NCBI GenBank assembly: GCA_003567255.1
Contig: PWZW01000300.1
Coordinates: 1 to 15,970 of the forward strand
Length of the DNA: 15,970 nt
Reading direction: 5' to 3'
Origin: Puniceicoccaceae bacterium
Lineage (GTDB): Bacteria; Verrucomicrobiota; Verrucomicrobiia; Opitutales; Coraliomargaritaceae
Shown here: positions 1-8,981 of the stretch, piece after piece
How the letters are laid out: each line of letters begins with the position of its first letter
Numbering within the stretch: position 1 is the first letter of the stretch
The notes under the pieces: model-generated
Database searches by the model: none
Told to the model about the DNA's origin: nothing
Seen by the model: only the letters and a program-made list of their open reading frames with translations
Translations under genes and position numbers: made by a program

Positions 1-548
1 AGGATGCGACAGCGCGGCCCGATTTCACAAAAGGCGGCGATCGCCACATTGTTAAAAATAACGGCATCCTCCCCGATCACGGCATGCGTCTCAATCGTGG
101 CATTGGCATGAAGGACGACACCGGCAGCGACCCGCGCTTGCGGGCCGACGTAACAACCAGCACCAACGTAAGCACTAGGATCAATTTCGGCGGAGGGTTC
201 AACGATCGCTGCCGGATGGATACCGGGGCTCGGCTTGGGCAGCAAGGTCAACTCCACCTCGCGGCAGATCAGCGCAAGTGCCATGGAGGGCTGATCCACC
301 CGCAATAAAACCTGGCCCGCTTTGGCGGGAGATGCTTTGTAATCGCGCGGAACCAAAATAACCGAGGCGGCGCAGGCCGCCACTTGATCCCGGTATTTGG
401 GGTTCGCCAAAAAGGAAAGGTCTCCGGGCTGTGCCGCCCCCAAAGAGGCGATGCCTGAAATCGCTGTAATCGATTCGGCGGCGCCGGAGACGTCCACGTC
501 CGTTCCCAAGATTTCGAGAATACGGTTTAAGGAGAAGGAAAGACCCAT
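1..548 (-). CDS. lpxD: UDP-3-O-acylglucosamine N-acyltransferase LpxD, C-terminus cut off
   Basis: Third enzyme of lipid A synthesis: it transfers a hydroxyacyl chain from acyl carrier protein to UDP-3-O-acylglucosamine in the cytoplasm. The reading frame is open from the ATG at 548 to the window edge (182 residues). Residues 1-100 form the LpxD-specific uridine-binding domain, with a DLSFLANPKYRDQ segment near 43-55. From about residue 110 the sequence becomes hexapeptide repeats (IHPAAIV, AEIDPSAYVGAG, YVGPQARV), the left-handed beta-helix of acyltransferases. The N-terminal domain argues for LpxD rather than LpxA. The catalytic histidine region lies beyond the edge. It is downstream of ompH/skp, as in many Gram-negatives, but a terminator ends only a few bases before its start. 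No Shine-Dalgarno sequence precedes the start. Family assignment is confident; full length is unseen. Confidence 0.9.
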   Translation of the reverse strand, partial: MGLSFSLNRILEILGTDVDVSGAAESITAISGIASLGAAQPGDLSFLANPKYRDQVAACAASVILVPRDYKASPAKAGQVLLRVDQPSMALALICREVELTLLPKPSPGIHPAAIVEPSAEIDPSAYVGAGCYVGPQARVAAGVVLHANATIETHAVIGEDAVIFNNVAIAAFCEIGPRCRI

Positions 549-556
549 TTTTTTAC

Positions 557-594
557 GAAAAGAAAAAACCCTGTCCGAGGCGAGACAGGGTTTT
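557..594 (-). terminator. Intrinsic terminator between ompH/skp and lpxD
   Basis: On the minus strand the stem AAAACCCTGTC pairs with GACAGGGTTTT across a loop of about eight bases and is followed by a T-rich tail (TTTTTTCTTTT). It lies 21 bp after the ompH stop and its tail ends nine bases before the lpxD start. On the plus strand the tail is much shorter, so it most likely acts on the ompH transcript. It may terminate fully or act as a leaky attenuator for lpxD. Confidence 0.8.
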
Positions 595-615
595 GAAAAT
601 TTATGCGCCGGTGGC

Positions 616-1173
616 TTAGTTACGCGGGGCGTCTGCGTTAAGGACGGCAGCGACGTCATCGGTGATGTCCAAGCTATCCACTGCATAGACTACCTGACCA
701 CCATCAACGTTGAGGACGAGCCCGAAACCTTTTTCTTCGGCAACCGTCTGGACGATTCCACGAATTTCCTCAAGGTGTGCGCCGATGATGCGCTGGCGTT
801 CTTCTGAAAGCGAACGGTTCGTGGTCTGGCCGTACTGGTTGACCTCCGCCTCGCGTTGGATGAGGGCCTCCCGCTTTTGCATCGCTTCAGCTTGGGCAGT
901 CTCCCGGGCGGATTCCGAAAGCGCAGGACTGTTCGCCCGGGCAATGGATGCACCAACCTCTTCGTCAGCCTCCTGCAGCTCAGCCATCATAGCTTCCAGT
1001 TCTTCGTTTGCTTTTTGGACCGCGTCTTCAAAGCGTGCTTGGGATTCGGCAACTTTCCAGTAGTTGTTAAAGAGCTGTCCGAGGTCGACCGTGGCAATCG
1101 GAGGATTCGACTGACCATGAACGCTTCCGAAGAAACTTAATAAGGCGATGGTGATAAGGATAGGGTATTTCAT
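616..1173 (-). CDS. skp: OmpH/Skp family periplasmic chaperone
   Basis: Skp-like proteins hold unfolded outer-membrane proteins in the periplasm and pass them to the Bam complex. The 185-residue product has a signal peptide (MKYPILITIALLSFFGSVHG, likely cut near residue 20). A conserved start follows (PPIATVDLGQLFNNYWKVAES), then a long alanine/glutamate-rich coiled coil over roughly 40-130, and a C-terminal core segment (EEKGFGLVLNVDGGQVVYA) with the family's typical ending. It lies 51 bp downstream of bamA on the same strand, the classic bamA-skp-lpxD order. The length is close to the family norm (about 160-190). The ATG at 1173 is chosen because it gives the complete signal peptide; no Shine-Dalgarno sequence is visible. 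Confidence 0.88.
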   Translation of the reverse strand: MKYPILITIALLSFFGSVHGQSNPPIATVDLGQLFNNYWKVAESQARFEDAVQKANEELEAMMAELQEADEEVGASIARANSPALSESARETAQAEAMQKREALIQREAEVNQYGQTTNRSLSEERQRIIGAHLEEIRGIVQTVAEEKGFGLVLNVDGGQVVYAVDSLDITDDVAAVLNADAPRN

Positions 1174-1224
1174 AATTTTAGTGGCTGTGTTATTGAAGAT
1201 GATAATGTTTTATGGATTGCAGAA

Positions 1225-3567
1225 TTAAAACCGAGTTCCAAATGAAAAATTAAATTGGGCACTGCTATCGTTCTCAGGCCCCGAAGTGATCGGAAAGCCG
1301 AGGTCCAGTTTTAGAGGAGAGCCGAGCACCAAGAGACGAAGGCCAATCCCCCAATTGTCTCGATACTCGCTCGGATCAAAATCGTAGCTCTGCTCATTGA
1401 CGAAGCCCCAGTCGTAAAAGACCGCGAAGGCGAGAGGCTCAGCGAGCCGGAAAGTATACTCTAGAGACACCAATCCGAAGGCGTTTCCTCCGACAGACTC
1501 GGAGGGTACCAGCGGATCGCGCGGTCCGATGTCCCGAAAATCATAGCCGCGGAGGGGGTCCGGGCCACCGAGGTAGTAGCGATCGTAAAACGGCACCTCA
1601 TCACTGCTTCCAAAGGGATCCACCGACCCCAAGCGCGCGATAATCGATAAATTTTGATCGAGCGGCTCAAAGGTAGGGATGAACTGTGCGGTCCGCCCCT
1701 CCACCCGGTAGTAATTGACATCAGCGCCGAAGGGTCCGCCGGCCATTTCTGTCAACAACTGGGTACGGTTCCCACGCTGGGTGAAAAGAAGCGAGTCCCG
1801 GGTATCGCGTAACACGCTGAAACCCACTTTGGAGACCAGCTCATTTCCCCGGGCGTCTTGGAAGACCTGGGGAGCGTTGTTCGGTACGTTGAAAATGTCT
1901 ACGTCCTCCAGACGATAAGAAATCCGCCCTTCGACAAGCTCGAAAAGTCGCCGCCGCAAGAAGGTTTCAAACCCGAGACGAACCTCATTAAAGAAGGAAC
2001 TGTTGAAGTTTGTCTGCGTGCGGAAAAGATCGATGCCGAAGGCGAGCCGCTGCTGAAAGAGCCACGGTTCCTCAAAGGAAATCAACACTTCATTACTTCG
2101 ACCGCCGACCTGTACGCGGGTCCGGAACTTTTGCCCGGCACCCTGAAAACGGGTCCGCCAATTAAAGAGATCGAAATTCGACTGAGACACCTCAGCAAAC
2201 AGGATGACATTTTCCAGTGAGCTGAACCCCGCACCAAAAGTCAGGTTGCCCGTGCGGCCTTCCCGCAGGGTGATGCTGAGATCCCGACGGCCTGGAACGT
2301 TGGTCGGTTCGGGCGTCAGCTGAACCTGTTCAAAGTAGCGGGTATTTTGGAGCCGTTGCTGGCTGGTCCGCATGCGCACCAGGTCGAAGACATCACCGGG
2401 ACGGAGCGCGAGCTCGCGAATGATTACGTTAGCCTTGGTCTTGGTGTTTCCCTGAATACGGATGGACTCCAAATAGAATTTATCACTCTCGCTCGTAATG
2501 AAGTTCAAATCAATGGCGCGGGTCTCGATATTGGGTATACGCTCCGCCCGAATGAATGCGTCGAGGTGTCCGCGGGAAGTGTAGTAGTCGGTCAGGTCCG
2601 CAGCAGCCCGATCCACTTGTTCTGGTGAAAAGGGATCTCCCGGTCGCAGCCTAACCACGGAGAGCAGCTCCTGATCTGTGAAAATGGTGTTTCCACTGAC
2701 TCCGAAATCACCCACAAAGTAGCGCTGACCTTCTTCCACAAATATGTTTATCGACATCCGTCCCCGCGCGCTGGTCGAAAAAGACGCGTCTTCCTCGATA
2801 AACACCCGGGCGTCAAGGAAACCGGCATTACGGTAAAAATCCCTCACCAGGTTAAGGTCTTCACGGAACTGCACGTCCTCAAAGCGCCCTGAACCGGTAA
2901 GCCACGAGATCAGCGTACGCCGTTTGGTATCCATCACTTTGCGAAGGCGGCGATCGGAGAAGGTTTCATTACCCTCAAACTGTATGCGCCGAATCGCAAT
3001 CCGCGGCCCTTCAAACACTTCAAAGGTGACGTTGGCGACGCCCGTTCTCTCATTTCGATCAATATCAAACTCTACTTCAACCTCAGGAAATCCTTTATCC
3101 AGATAATAATCGCGGATCGCTTCGGCATCAGCAGCTACCCGGAACTCGTCCAGAAATCCACCGCCCTCGGTTTCGATCCGTGAATTAAGCCGACGGTTGG
3201 AGTAGCGTTCATTGCCATCGAAGCGCACGCGCCCGATCCGGTATTTGGTGGCAACGCTGAAAATCACGTCAACACGATTATCGGCCAGAGGTTCAACCGA
3301 TACCTCGACGAACTCAACCAAACCCGTGGCGTAGAGCGAGCGGACCGACTGGTCGGCCATCGAAGGATCGTAGGGCGCTTCTTCCCTTAATTGGATGTTT
3401 CCGCGAATAATGCCCTCGGAAACCGAACGGATGCTTTGGTACTCAATCTTGATTTCGTTAACCACCGGGTTAGCGCTTCCCGAGGCTGCCTGAGCTGACA
3501 ATCTGTGGTCAAATACCCCTGCGCCAACAAATAGACAAAGGGAGAGGAAGGAGAACAAGGGCTTCAT
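1225..3567 (-). CDS. bamA: Outer-membrane protein assembly factor BamA
   Basis: Core of the beta-barrel assembly machinery, which folds and inserts outer-membrane proteins. The 780-residue length is typical. A signal peptide (about 1-26, cut near LSAQA) is followed by five POTRA domains at roughly 35-108, 109-188, 189-281, 282-361 and 362-438; several contain the recurring GN(E/T) turn, such as FDGNERYSNRRL, FEGNETFSDRRL and VSGNTIFTDQEL. The 16-stranded barrel spans about 439-780. GGPDPLRGY near 667-675 matches the conserved loop-6 (V/L)RG(F/Y) motif. The protein ends in FSFGTRF, an outer-membrane C-terminal signature with terminal phenylalanine. It starts 17 bp after dnaB ends, suggesting co-transcription. 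No ribosome-binding sequence is seen before the ATG. Confidence 0.96.
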   Translation of the reverse strand: MKPLFSFLSLCLFVGAGVFDHRLSAQAASGSANPVVNEIKIEYQSIRSVSEGIIRGNIQLREEAPYDPSMADQSVRSLYATGLVEFVEVSVEPLADNRVDVIFSVATKYRIGRVRFDGNERYSNRRLNSRIETEGGGFLDEFRVAADAEAIRDYYLDKGFPEVEVEFDIDRNERTGVANVTFEVFEGPRIAIRRIQFEGNETFSDRRLRKVMDTKRRTLISWLTGSGRFEDVQFREDLNLVRDFYRNAGFLDARVFIEEDASFSTSARGRMSINIFVEEGQRYFVGDFGVSGNTIFTDQELLSVVRLRPGDPFSPEQVDRAAADLTDYYTSRGHLDAFIRAERIPNIETRAIDLNFITSESDKFYLESIRIQGNTKTKANVIIRELALRPGDVFDLVRMRTSQQRLQNTRYFEQVQLTPEPTNVPGRRDLSITLREGRTGNLTFGAGFSSLENVILFAEVSQSNFDLFNWRTRFQGAGQKFRTRVQVGGRSNEVLISFEEPWLFQQRLAFGIDLFRTQTNFNSSFFNEVRLGFETFLRRRLFELVEGRISYRLEDVDIFNVPNNAPQVFQDARGNELVSKVGFSVLRDTRDSLLFTQRGNRTQLLTEMAGGPFGADVNYYRVEGRTAQFIPTFEPLDQNLSIIARLGSVDPFGSSDEVPFYDRYYLGGPDPLRGYDFRDIGPRDPLVPSESVGGNAFGLVSLEYTFRLAEPLAFAVFYDWGFVNEQSYDFDPSEYRDNWGIGLRLLVLGSPLKLDLGFPITSGPENDSSAQFNFSFGTRF

Positions 3568-3584
3568 TTAAATTTGTAGAGTGT

Positions 3585-5024
<1,440 letters not shown>

Positions 5025-5089
5025 AAAGCTTAGGCAAGGGACTCGTTCTTGACCTTTCCAATGAAACGATCGCTTCGTCTAAGAGCCGA

Positions 5090-5590
5090 TCAATCTTCTT
5101 CAGAATCGGCTTCTTCCGTCGAATCAACCTCAATCGGGTTTTCCGAAACCACTTCAAACTTAAGCTCGGCTTCAACTTCAGGGTGAAGCTTCACCGTGGC
5201 AACGTGCTCACCGAGTGTTTTGACGGGGGCAGGAAGGTTGAATTGCTTTTTGGTGACTTCGATGCCGTCTTCAGCCAAGCGGGCAATCAGGTCGAGTGCG
5301 GTCACTGAGCCAAACATCTTTCCACCCTCACCAGTTTTCACCGCCACCGCAATCCGGCTGGCAGTGATCTTCGCGGCCAGTTCCTGCGCGCCTTCCAGCT
5401 CAGTCTTCTCACGAATAGCGCGAGCGGTCTTGAGCGACTCGACGTGCTTTTTGTTCGCTTGGGTGATGGGCAATGCCATCTTACGGGGGAAAAGGTAGTT
5501 TCTCGCGAAACCAGCTTTTACAGAAACGGTGTCACCTTCTCCGCCGATTCCGGCGATGGGCGTTAAGAGCAGAACTTGATTGGTGGCCAT
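5090..5590 (-). CDS. rplI: 50S ribosomal protein L9 with acidic tail
   Basis: L9 binds 23S rRNA at the base of the L1 stalk of the large ribosomal subunit. Residues 1-50 carry the L9 signature: the GxxG pattern in AGIGGEGDTVSVKAGFARNYL followed by FPRKMALP. A central helix (about 45-78) and the C-terminal domain with GKMFGSVT (about 90-97) follow. At 166 residues it is longer than the usual 147-150; the extra part is a strongly acidic tail (STEEADSEED) after residue 149. It precedes dnaB on the same strand. The rpsF-ssb-rpsR genes that commonly sit upstream are absent here, so it appears to have its own promoter in the leader at 5591-5750. Confidence 0.96.
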   Translation of the reverse strand: MATNQVLLLTPIAGIGGEGDTVSVKAGFARNYLFPRKMALPITQANKKHVESLKTARAIREKTELEGAQELAAKITASRIAVAVKTGEGGKMFGSVTALDLIARLAEDGIEVTKKQFNLPAPVKTLGEHVATVKLHPEVEAELKFEVVSENPIEVDSTEEADSEED

Positions 5591-5718
5591 AAGACTCGTG
5601 TGTGCAGATACGTGATCGTGATTAAATTGGAGTTTCCCAAAACGATGGAGCGAGGGACCGGCTCGAAGCGTGAGCCAACCGCCTGCAAGCGCAGGGAATC
5701 CTTCATAGGAAACCGTGA

Positions 5719-5747
5719 AAAATGGGTAAGCCCCCTTTCACTGTCAA
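5719..5747 (-). promoter_or_regulatory. Candidate promoter for rplI-dnaB-bamA-skp
   Basis: On the minus strand a perfect TTGACA (5747-5742) is followed after 17 bp by CATTTT (5724-5719), a poor -10 match. It lies downstream of a terminator-like hairpin and about 130 bp upstream of the rplI start, where a promoter for the downstream block is needed. The perfect -35 supports it; the weak -10 is the main doubt. Confidence 0.3.
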
Positions 5748-5764
5748 GCTCTCATAGTTGAGAA

Positions 5765-5791
5765 AATTTCGGACGCCGCGAATAAGGCGTC
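5765..5791 (-). terminator. Weak terminator-like hairpin after the DUF2721 gene
   Basis: GACGCC (5786-5791 read on the minus strand) pairs with GGCGTC (5772-5777) across an eight-base loop and is followed by CGAAATTTTC. The stem is short (6 bp) and the T-tract brief. The placement, between the DUF2721 stop and the candidate rplI promoter, fits a terminator. Confidence 0.35.
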
Positions 5792-5846
5792 TCGACTCTT
5801 TTGTTGAAGTACCTCCGATTGCGGATGGATTTCCTGACCACCGCCC

Positions 5847-5874
5847 TATCGGAACGGCTATGGCCGATCCGATA
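5847..5874. repeat. Palindromic intergenic repeat, copy 1
   Basis: TATCGGAACGGC (5847-5858) and GCCGATCCGATA (5863-5874) pair around a TATG loop, with one A-A mismatch. The core CGGAACGGC/GCCGATCCG recurs at 6447-6468 and 6606-6629. The outer pair A-T here is C-G in copy 3, a compensated change. It is flanked on the left by ACCACCGC, like the other copies (GGCCACCG, GGCCACCA). Confidence 0.7.
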
Positions 5875-5889
5875 TGCCAATTCTCTGCC

Positions 5890-5916
5890 CGTAGCGGCGG
5901 CGCAGTAGCGATGCCG
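5890..5916. repeat. Companion 27-bp repeat, copy 1
   Basis: The 27 bp start with CGTAGCGGCGGCGC and end with AGCGATGCCG. They match 6535-6561 at 23 of 27 positions by eye. Both copies lie to the right of a palindromic repeat, so the two motifs may be parts of one repeat unit. Confidence 0.6.
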
Positions 5917-5929
5917 TCCGCCGTGTGGA

Positions 5930-6328
5930 TCACTTTCGTGGATTCAAAACCCTCGCCAACTCCACCTTAAGGGCGATCCCACTCAACATAATCTCCCAGA
6001 AACTAATCCCGAGTGAAGCCAGCATGAGAAAGAGTGATAGCCCGAAAACGAATTTCCCTGGCAACGCAAACCCGCTGTAAAGCAGTAGGATGGATACGAC
6101 GCAAAAAAACAGGCTGGCGATACCACAAGCCTGCATGCCCTTAATTAAAGTGATCCGTAAACTCAGATTTTTGATTTGGGTGCGTACGTTTTCATTCACA
6201 TCGACATCAGAGCGATTTGCCAAAGAGCGCACGATATTCGCAATCGCCAAAAACCGATTGGTGTAGGCAAGCAAAAGCAGAGAGACCGCCGGGAAAAGAA
6301 TTGCGGGCGTGGTGAGTGTGATTTCCAT
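5930..6328 (-). CDS. DUF2721 family small membrane protein
   Basis: The 132-residue product is of unknown function and probably sits in the inner membrane. It begins MEITLTTPAILFPAVSLLLL and continues AYTNRFLAIANIVR, which fits the DUF2721 family pattern. Hydrophobic segments lie near 7-27, 66-85 and 90-110, with a charged stretch (RSDVDVNENVRTQIK) between the first two. The frame stays open upstream to 6688, but that extension runs through palindromic repeats and has no membrane-protein character, so the ATG at 6328 is preferred. It is isolated from its neighbours by repeat-filled intergenic DNA. The family name is from memory of the sequence pattern. Confidence 0.75.
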   Translation of the reverse strand: MEITLTTPAILFPAVSLLLLAYTNRFLAIANIVRSLANRSDVDVNENVRTQIKNLSLRITLIKGMQACGIASLFFCVVSILLLYSGFALPGKFVFGLSLFLMLASLGISFWEIMLSGIALKVELARVLNPRK

Positions 6329-6440
6329 GTCTGTGAAGGATTTAGCGCGAAAAGTAGCACCGTCCTTGGCAAAAAGACAATGCTGGGTTTTTGCTACCAT
6401 GGAAAGCATTCTCGTCGGTTCTCCCGCCGCCAGGCCACCG

Positions 6441-6468
6441 CAATCTCGGAACGGCTCTCGCCGATCCG
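6441..6468. repeat. Palindromic intergenic repeat, copy 2
   Basis: CAATCTCGGAACGGC (6441-6455) is identical to the left arm of copy 3. Here only CGGAACGGC (6447-6455) pairs with GCCGATCCG (6460-6468), because the outer right arm has diverged. The loop is TCTC. The preceding CAGGCCACCG is shared with copy 3 (CAGGCCACCA). Confidence 0.7.
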
Positions 6469-6534
6469 CTACATGCCGCCGCCTTCCTAAGGTCCGCAGA
6501 CGATGGGGCAACGCCTTTGTCGCGGCAGCGTATC

Positions 6535-6561
6535 CGTAGCGGCAGCGCGACAGCGATGCCG
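6535..6561. repeat. Companion 27-bp repeat, copy 2
   Basis: It begins CGTAGCGGCAGCGC and ends AGCGATGCCG, matching 5890-5916 with about four differences clustered in the middle. It sits between palindromic copies 2 and 3. Confidence 0.6.
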
Positions 6562-6600
6562 ACCAGCCGCGGAAGACCCCCGCGTGCAACCAGGCCACCA

Positions 6601-6634
6601 CAATCTCGGAACGGCTTTCGCCGATCCGAGATTG
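6601..6634. repeat. Palindromic intergenic repeat, copy 3
   Basis: This is the most complete copy. CAATCTCGGAACGGC (6601-6615) pairs with GCCGATCCGAGATTG (6620-6634) around TTTC, a 15-bp stem with a single A-A mismatch. It lies just past the dapL stop and could also form a hairpin at the 3' end of that mRNA, but no T-tract follows. Confidence 0.75.
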
Positions 6635-6665
6635 CGGTCGAAACTGATGCCTTTGCAGACCTTGC

Positions 6666-7928
6666 CTAGACGGCGGCGGTCTCGGCAAAAGTAAAGGCGT
6701 ATTGACTGAGGCGGCGCTGGATTTCCGAAATAATCGCCTTTTCCTTTTCCGGACCCTCGGCCGCGAAGGTTACTGAAAAGCGGACGTAGTTGCCCACATC
6801 GTCCCAGGGAACTGTACTGATAAGCTCCTCGGTGATGAGCCACTGGCTGAAGGCCTCGCCGCTCTCAAACTCGGTTACCTCACCATTCCGCTCGGCAGCC
6901 TTCGGTGCCGCCACGTAGAGGAAGAAACTGCCCTTGGGTTTGCGGGCATTAAACCCGGCATCGTTGAGCGCGCTGACAAGCCAGTCCATCCGACGGGAGT
7001 ATTTTTCTGCGATTTTTTCGGTGATCCAGGGATTCTCCAACGCGGTCTTTCCTGCTTCCTGAATAGCCAAAAATTGTCCCGAATCGGAGTTGTCTTTCAT
7101 ATCCCCGTAGGCTTTGACGATCAGCGGATTACCCGCGACAAAGCCGATCCGCCAGCCGGTCATGTTAAATCCTTTCGAGAGCGAGTGCAGCTCGACCGCG
7201 ACATCCTTCGCACCCGGAACGGACAAAATGGACAAAGGCTTACCCTCGAAAATCAGTGCAGCATAGGCGGCATCCTGGACCACGATCAATTTATGCTGCT
7301 TGGCGAAGGCCACTACCTCCGCATAAAACTCAGCGGTGGCAGAAGCGCCGGTCGGGTTGTTTGGATAATTGATGACGAGGACCTTGGCCCGCTCCAAGAC
7401 CTCGGCGGGTATGTTTTTCAGATCCGGCAAAAAGTTGTTTTCCTCCTTGAGCGGCAGGTTATGGACCTTACCTCCGTAGTATTTGGCATGCGTTCCCAGA
7501 ACCGGGTAGCCGGGTACGGTCATGAGGACATAATCCCCGGGGTTTACGAAGCATGCGGGCAGCATGTTGAGGGCGGTTTTTGAACCAATGCTGTGCAGGA
7601 CTTCGGTTTCTGGGTCCAAGCCTTGCACGCCGCAGACCTCAGCCATGTAGCGCACCGCAGCATGTTTGAACGCATCTCCACCATTGTCCGCATAGCCCCG
7701 GTTTTCGGGAAGCGCTGCCGCCTCCTGCAGGGACTGCACAACCTCGGGAAAAGCCATTTCATCCGGCTCACCGACGCCCATGTCAATCAGAGCGAGGTCT
7801 GGTTTAGCTTGCCGGGCCGCTTTTTTGGCGCGCTTGATTTTCTCAAACTTGTAAATCGCGGTTGATTTTCCGTACTCACGCCCACCGATTCTCTCAGCAA
7901 ACAATTCTTGGATGTATGATTCGTTCAT
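6666..7928 (-). CDS. dapL: LL-diaminopimelate aminotransferase (class I/II PLP enzyme)
   Basis: DapL converts tetrahydrodipicolinate directly to LL-diaminopimelate using glutamate, a shortcut to lysine and peptidoglycan cross-links known in Verrucomicrobia. The 420-residue protein is a fold-type I aminotransferase. It has LIDMGVGEPDE near 47-57, substrate/PLP segments GYADNGGD and SIGSKTALNMLP, and NYPNNPTG at 187-194. Asp219 is in VVQDAAY, and the PLP-binding lysine is Lys252 in SLSKGFNMTGWRIGF. The opening IYKFEKIKRAKKAARQAKPDL is like DapL. Aspartate or another aminotransferase is the main alternative. It is divergent from panC, with 77 bp between the two chosen starts. The ATG at 7928 gives a normal length and has no Shine-Dalgarno sequence. 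Confidence 0.8.
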   Translation of the reverse strand: MNESYIQELFAERIGGREYGKSTAIYKFEKIKRAKKAARQAKPDLALIDMGVGEPDEMAFPEVVQSLQEAAALPENRGYADNGGDAFKHAAVRYMAEVCGVQGLDPETEVLHSIGSKTALNMLPACFVNPGDYVLMTVPGYPVLGTHAKYYGGKVHNLPLKEENNFLPDLKNIPAEVLERAKVLVINYPNNPTGASATAEFYAEVVAFAKQHKLIVVQDAAYAALIFEGKPLSILSVPGAKDVAVELHSLSKGFNMTGWRIGFVAGNPLIVKAYGDMKDNSDSGQFLAIQEAGKTALENPWITEKIAEKYSRRMDWLVSALNDAGFNARKPKGSFFLYVAAPKAAERNGEVTEFESGEAFSQWLITEELISTVPWDDVGNYVRFSVTFAAEGPEKEKAIISEIQRRLSQYAFTFAETAAV

Positions 7929-7959
7929 AATGGTATAGTAACTATTCGGATAATTAAAG

Positions 7960-7988
7960 TTGTTCGATCTGTGTGCTTTTGCTATCCA
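7960..7988 (+). promoter_or_regulatory. Possible weak promoter for panC
   Basis: TTGTTC (7960-7965), a 17-bp spacer and TATCCA (7983-7988) give a half-matching sigma-70-like pair in the short divergent gap between dapL and panC. If used, transcription would start around 7995 and the ATG at 8006 would be the first usable start. Each hexamer matches only about three of six consensus bases. Confidence 0.22.
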
Positions 7989-8005
7989 GAGAAACGAAAA
8001 GTACT

Positions 8006-8848
8006 ATGGAGACATTGCAAACGGTCAACGAAATGCAGGCTTATACTGCAAAATTGAAGCATGCGGGGGAAAGCATCGCCCTCGTGCCAACGATGGGCTG
8101 TCTTCACGAGGGGCATCTTTCCCTGATTCGTCTGGCAAAACAGCAGGCATCGCGGGTAGTCGTTTCGATTTTTGTAAACCCCACGCAGTTTGGTCCGAAT
8201 GAGGACTTTGACCGCTACCCCCGTCGGATGGAAGCTGACCTGGCCGCCTGCGCAGCAGAGGGGGTTGATGCTGTCTTCAATCCTTCCAGCGAGGAGATTT
8301 ACCCCAAAGGCTATTCAACATTCGTAAATGAAGAGGTGATTAGTTCCGGGCTTTGTGGCGTTTCGCGGCCAAATCATTTTCGTGGGGTGACGACTATCTG
8401 CACGAAGCTCTTTATCATTATACAGCCGGATATCGCTGTCTTTGGGCAAAAAGATGCCCAGCAAACCGCGGTGCTCAAAAAGCTCGTGCGCGACCTCTGC
8501 CTGCCCGTCACCATCGTCATCGGCCCCACTTTGCGGGACGAAGACGGCCTCGCGATGAGCTCACGCAACCGAAACCTGACACCCTCCCAGCGCCAGGACG
8601 CCCTTTCCATATCCCGCGCCTTGAAAATCGGTACCGAAATGGTGGAAAAGAACGTCCGCAGCGTGGACCGTATCGTTGCCGAAATCACTCACCACATCAG
8701 CCACAGCCGAAGAGTGCGGCTCATTTACGTACAGGTGGTCGACAGAGAGACCATGGAACCAGCCAAAACCATCATTCCCGGCACCCAAGTCATCTGCCTG
8801 GCAGCGTGGGTGGATGAGGTGCGGCTGATTGACAACGCACTCCTTTAA
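8006..8848 (+). CDS. panC: Pantoate--beta-alanine ligase (pantothenate synthetase)
   Basis: Joins pantoate and beta-alanine with ATP to make pantothenate, the vitamin B5 precursor of coenzyme A. Key motifs are LVPTMGCLHEGHLSLI (HxGH-type ATP motif at about 26-41), VVSIFVNPTQFGPNEDFDRYPR, HFRGVTTICTKLF, FGQKDAQQTAVLKKLVRDL and LRDEDGLAMSSRNRNL (the KMSKS-like loop). The 280-residue length is normal. An upstream in-frame GTG at 7973 is possible, but METLQTV at 8006 fits the family N-terminus, and a possible promoter covers the GTG. panC is divergent from dapL; no panB or panD is nearby. Confidence 0.95.
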   Translation: METLQTVNEMQAYTAKLKHAGESIALVPTMGCLHEGHLSLIRLAKQQASRVVVSIFVNPTQFGPNEDFDRYPRRMEADLAACAAEGVDAVFNPSSEEIYPKGYSTFVNEEVISSGLCGVSRPNHFRGVTTICTKLFIIIQPDIAVFGQKDAQQTAVLKKLVRDLCLPVTIVIGPTLRDEDGLAMSSRNRNLTPSQRQDALSISRALKIGTEMVEKNVRSVDRIVAEITHHISHSRRVRLIYVQVVDRETMEPAKTIIPGTQVICLAAWVDEVRLIDNALL

Positions 8849-8981
8849 ACAATCTTTCCGAGGTTGTGCCCAACAAGCGAGCTTTGCGGGAATCGCTTCA
8901 GCATGCCCGTCGGCAAGGATTTAGCTACAAATGCACAACACCTGCAGATCAAAGAAACCAAGCCATTTTGGTCCTTAAATA

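Larger units (their letters stand above)
5591..5929. other. Intergenic region between rplI and the DUF2721 gene
   Basis: I support no gene here. A 76-residue minus-strand frame at 5703-5933 resembles nothing and crosses repeat DNA. The region holds the likely rplI leader (with a GGCTC/GAGCC hairpin around 5660-5680), a candidate minus-strand promoter, a weak terminator-like hairpin at 5772-5791, and two members of a repeat family at 5847-5916. Confidence 0.6.
6329..6665. other. Intergenic region rich in palindromic repeats
   Basis: Between the dapL stop and the DUF2721 start I see no convincing gene. The open frames here on both strands are arginine/alanine/proline-rich with no family resemblance. 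The stretch holds two copies of the palindromic repeat, one companion repeat and other GC-rich partial palindromes. Confidence 0.6.

Noticed and set aside
6329..6688. N-terminal extension of the DUF2721 frame by 120 residues
   Set aside because: The extension translates palindromic repeats and the dapL end, is arginine-rich with no family resemblance, and the family N-terminus fits the ATG at 6328.
7973..8005. Upstream GTG start for panC adding 11 residues
   Set aside because: The added residues are not part of the family N-terminus and overlap the likely promoter of the short divergent region.
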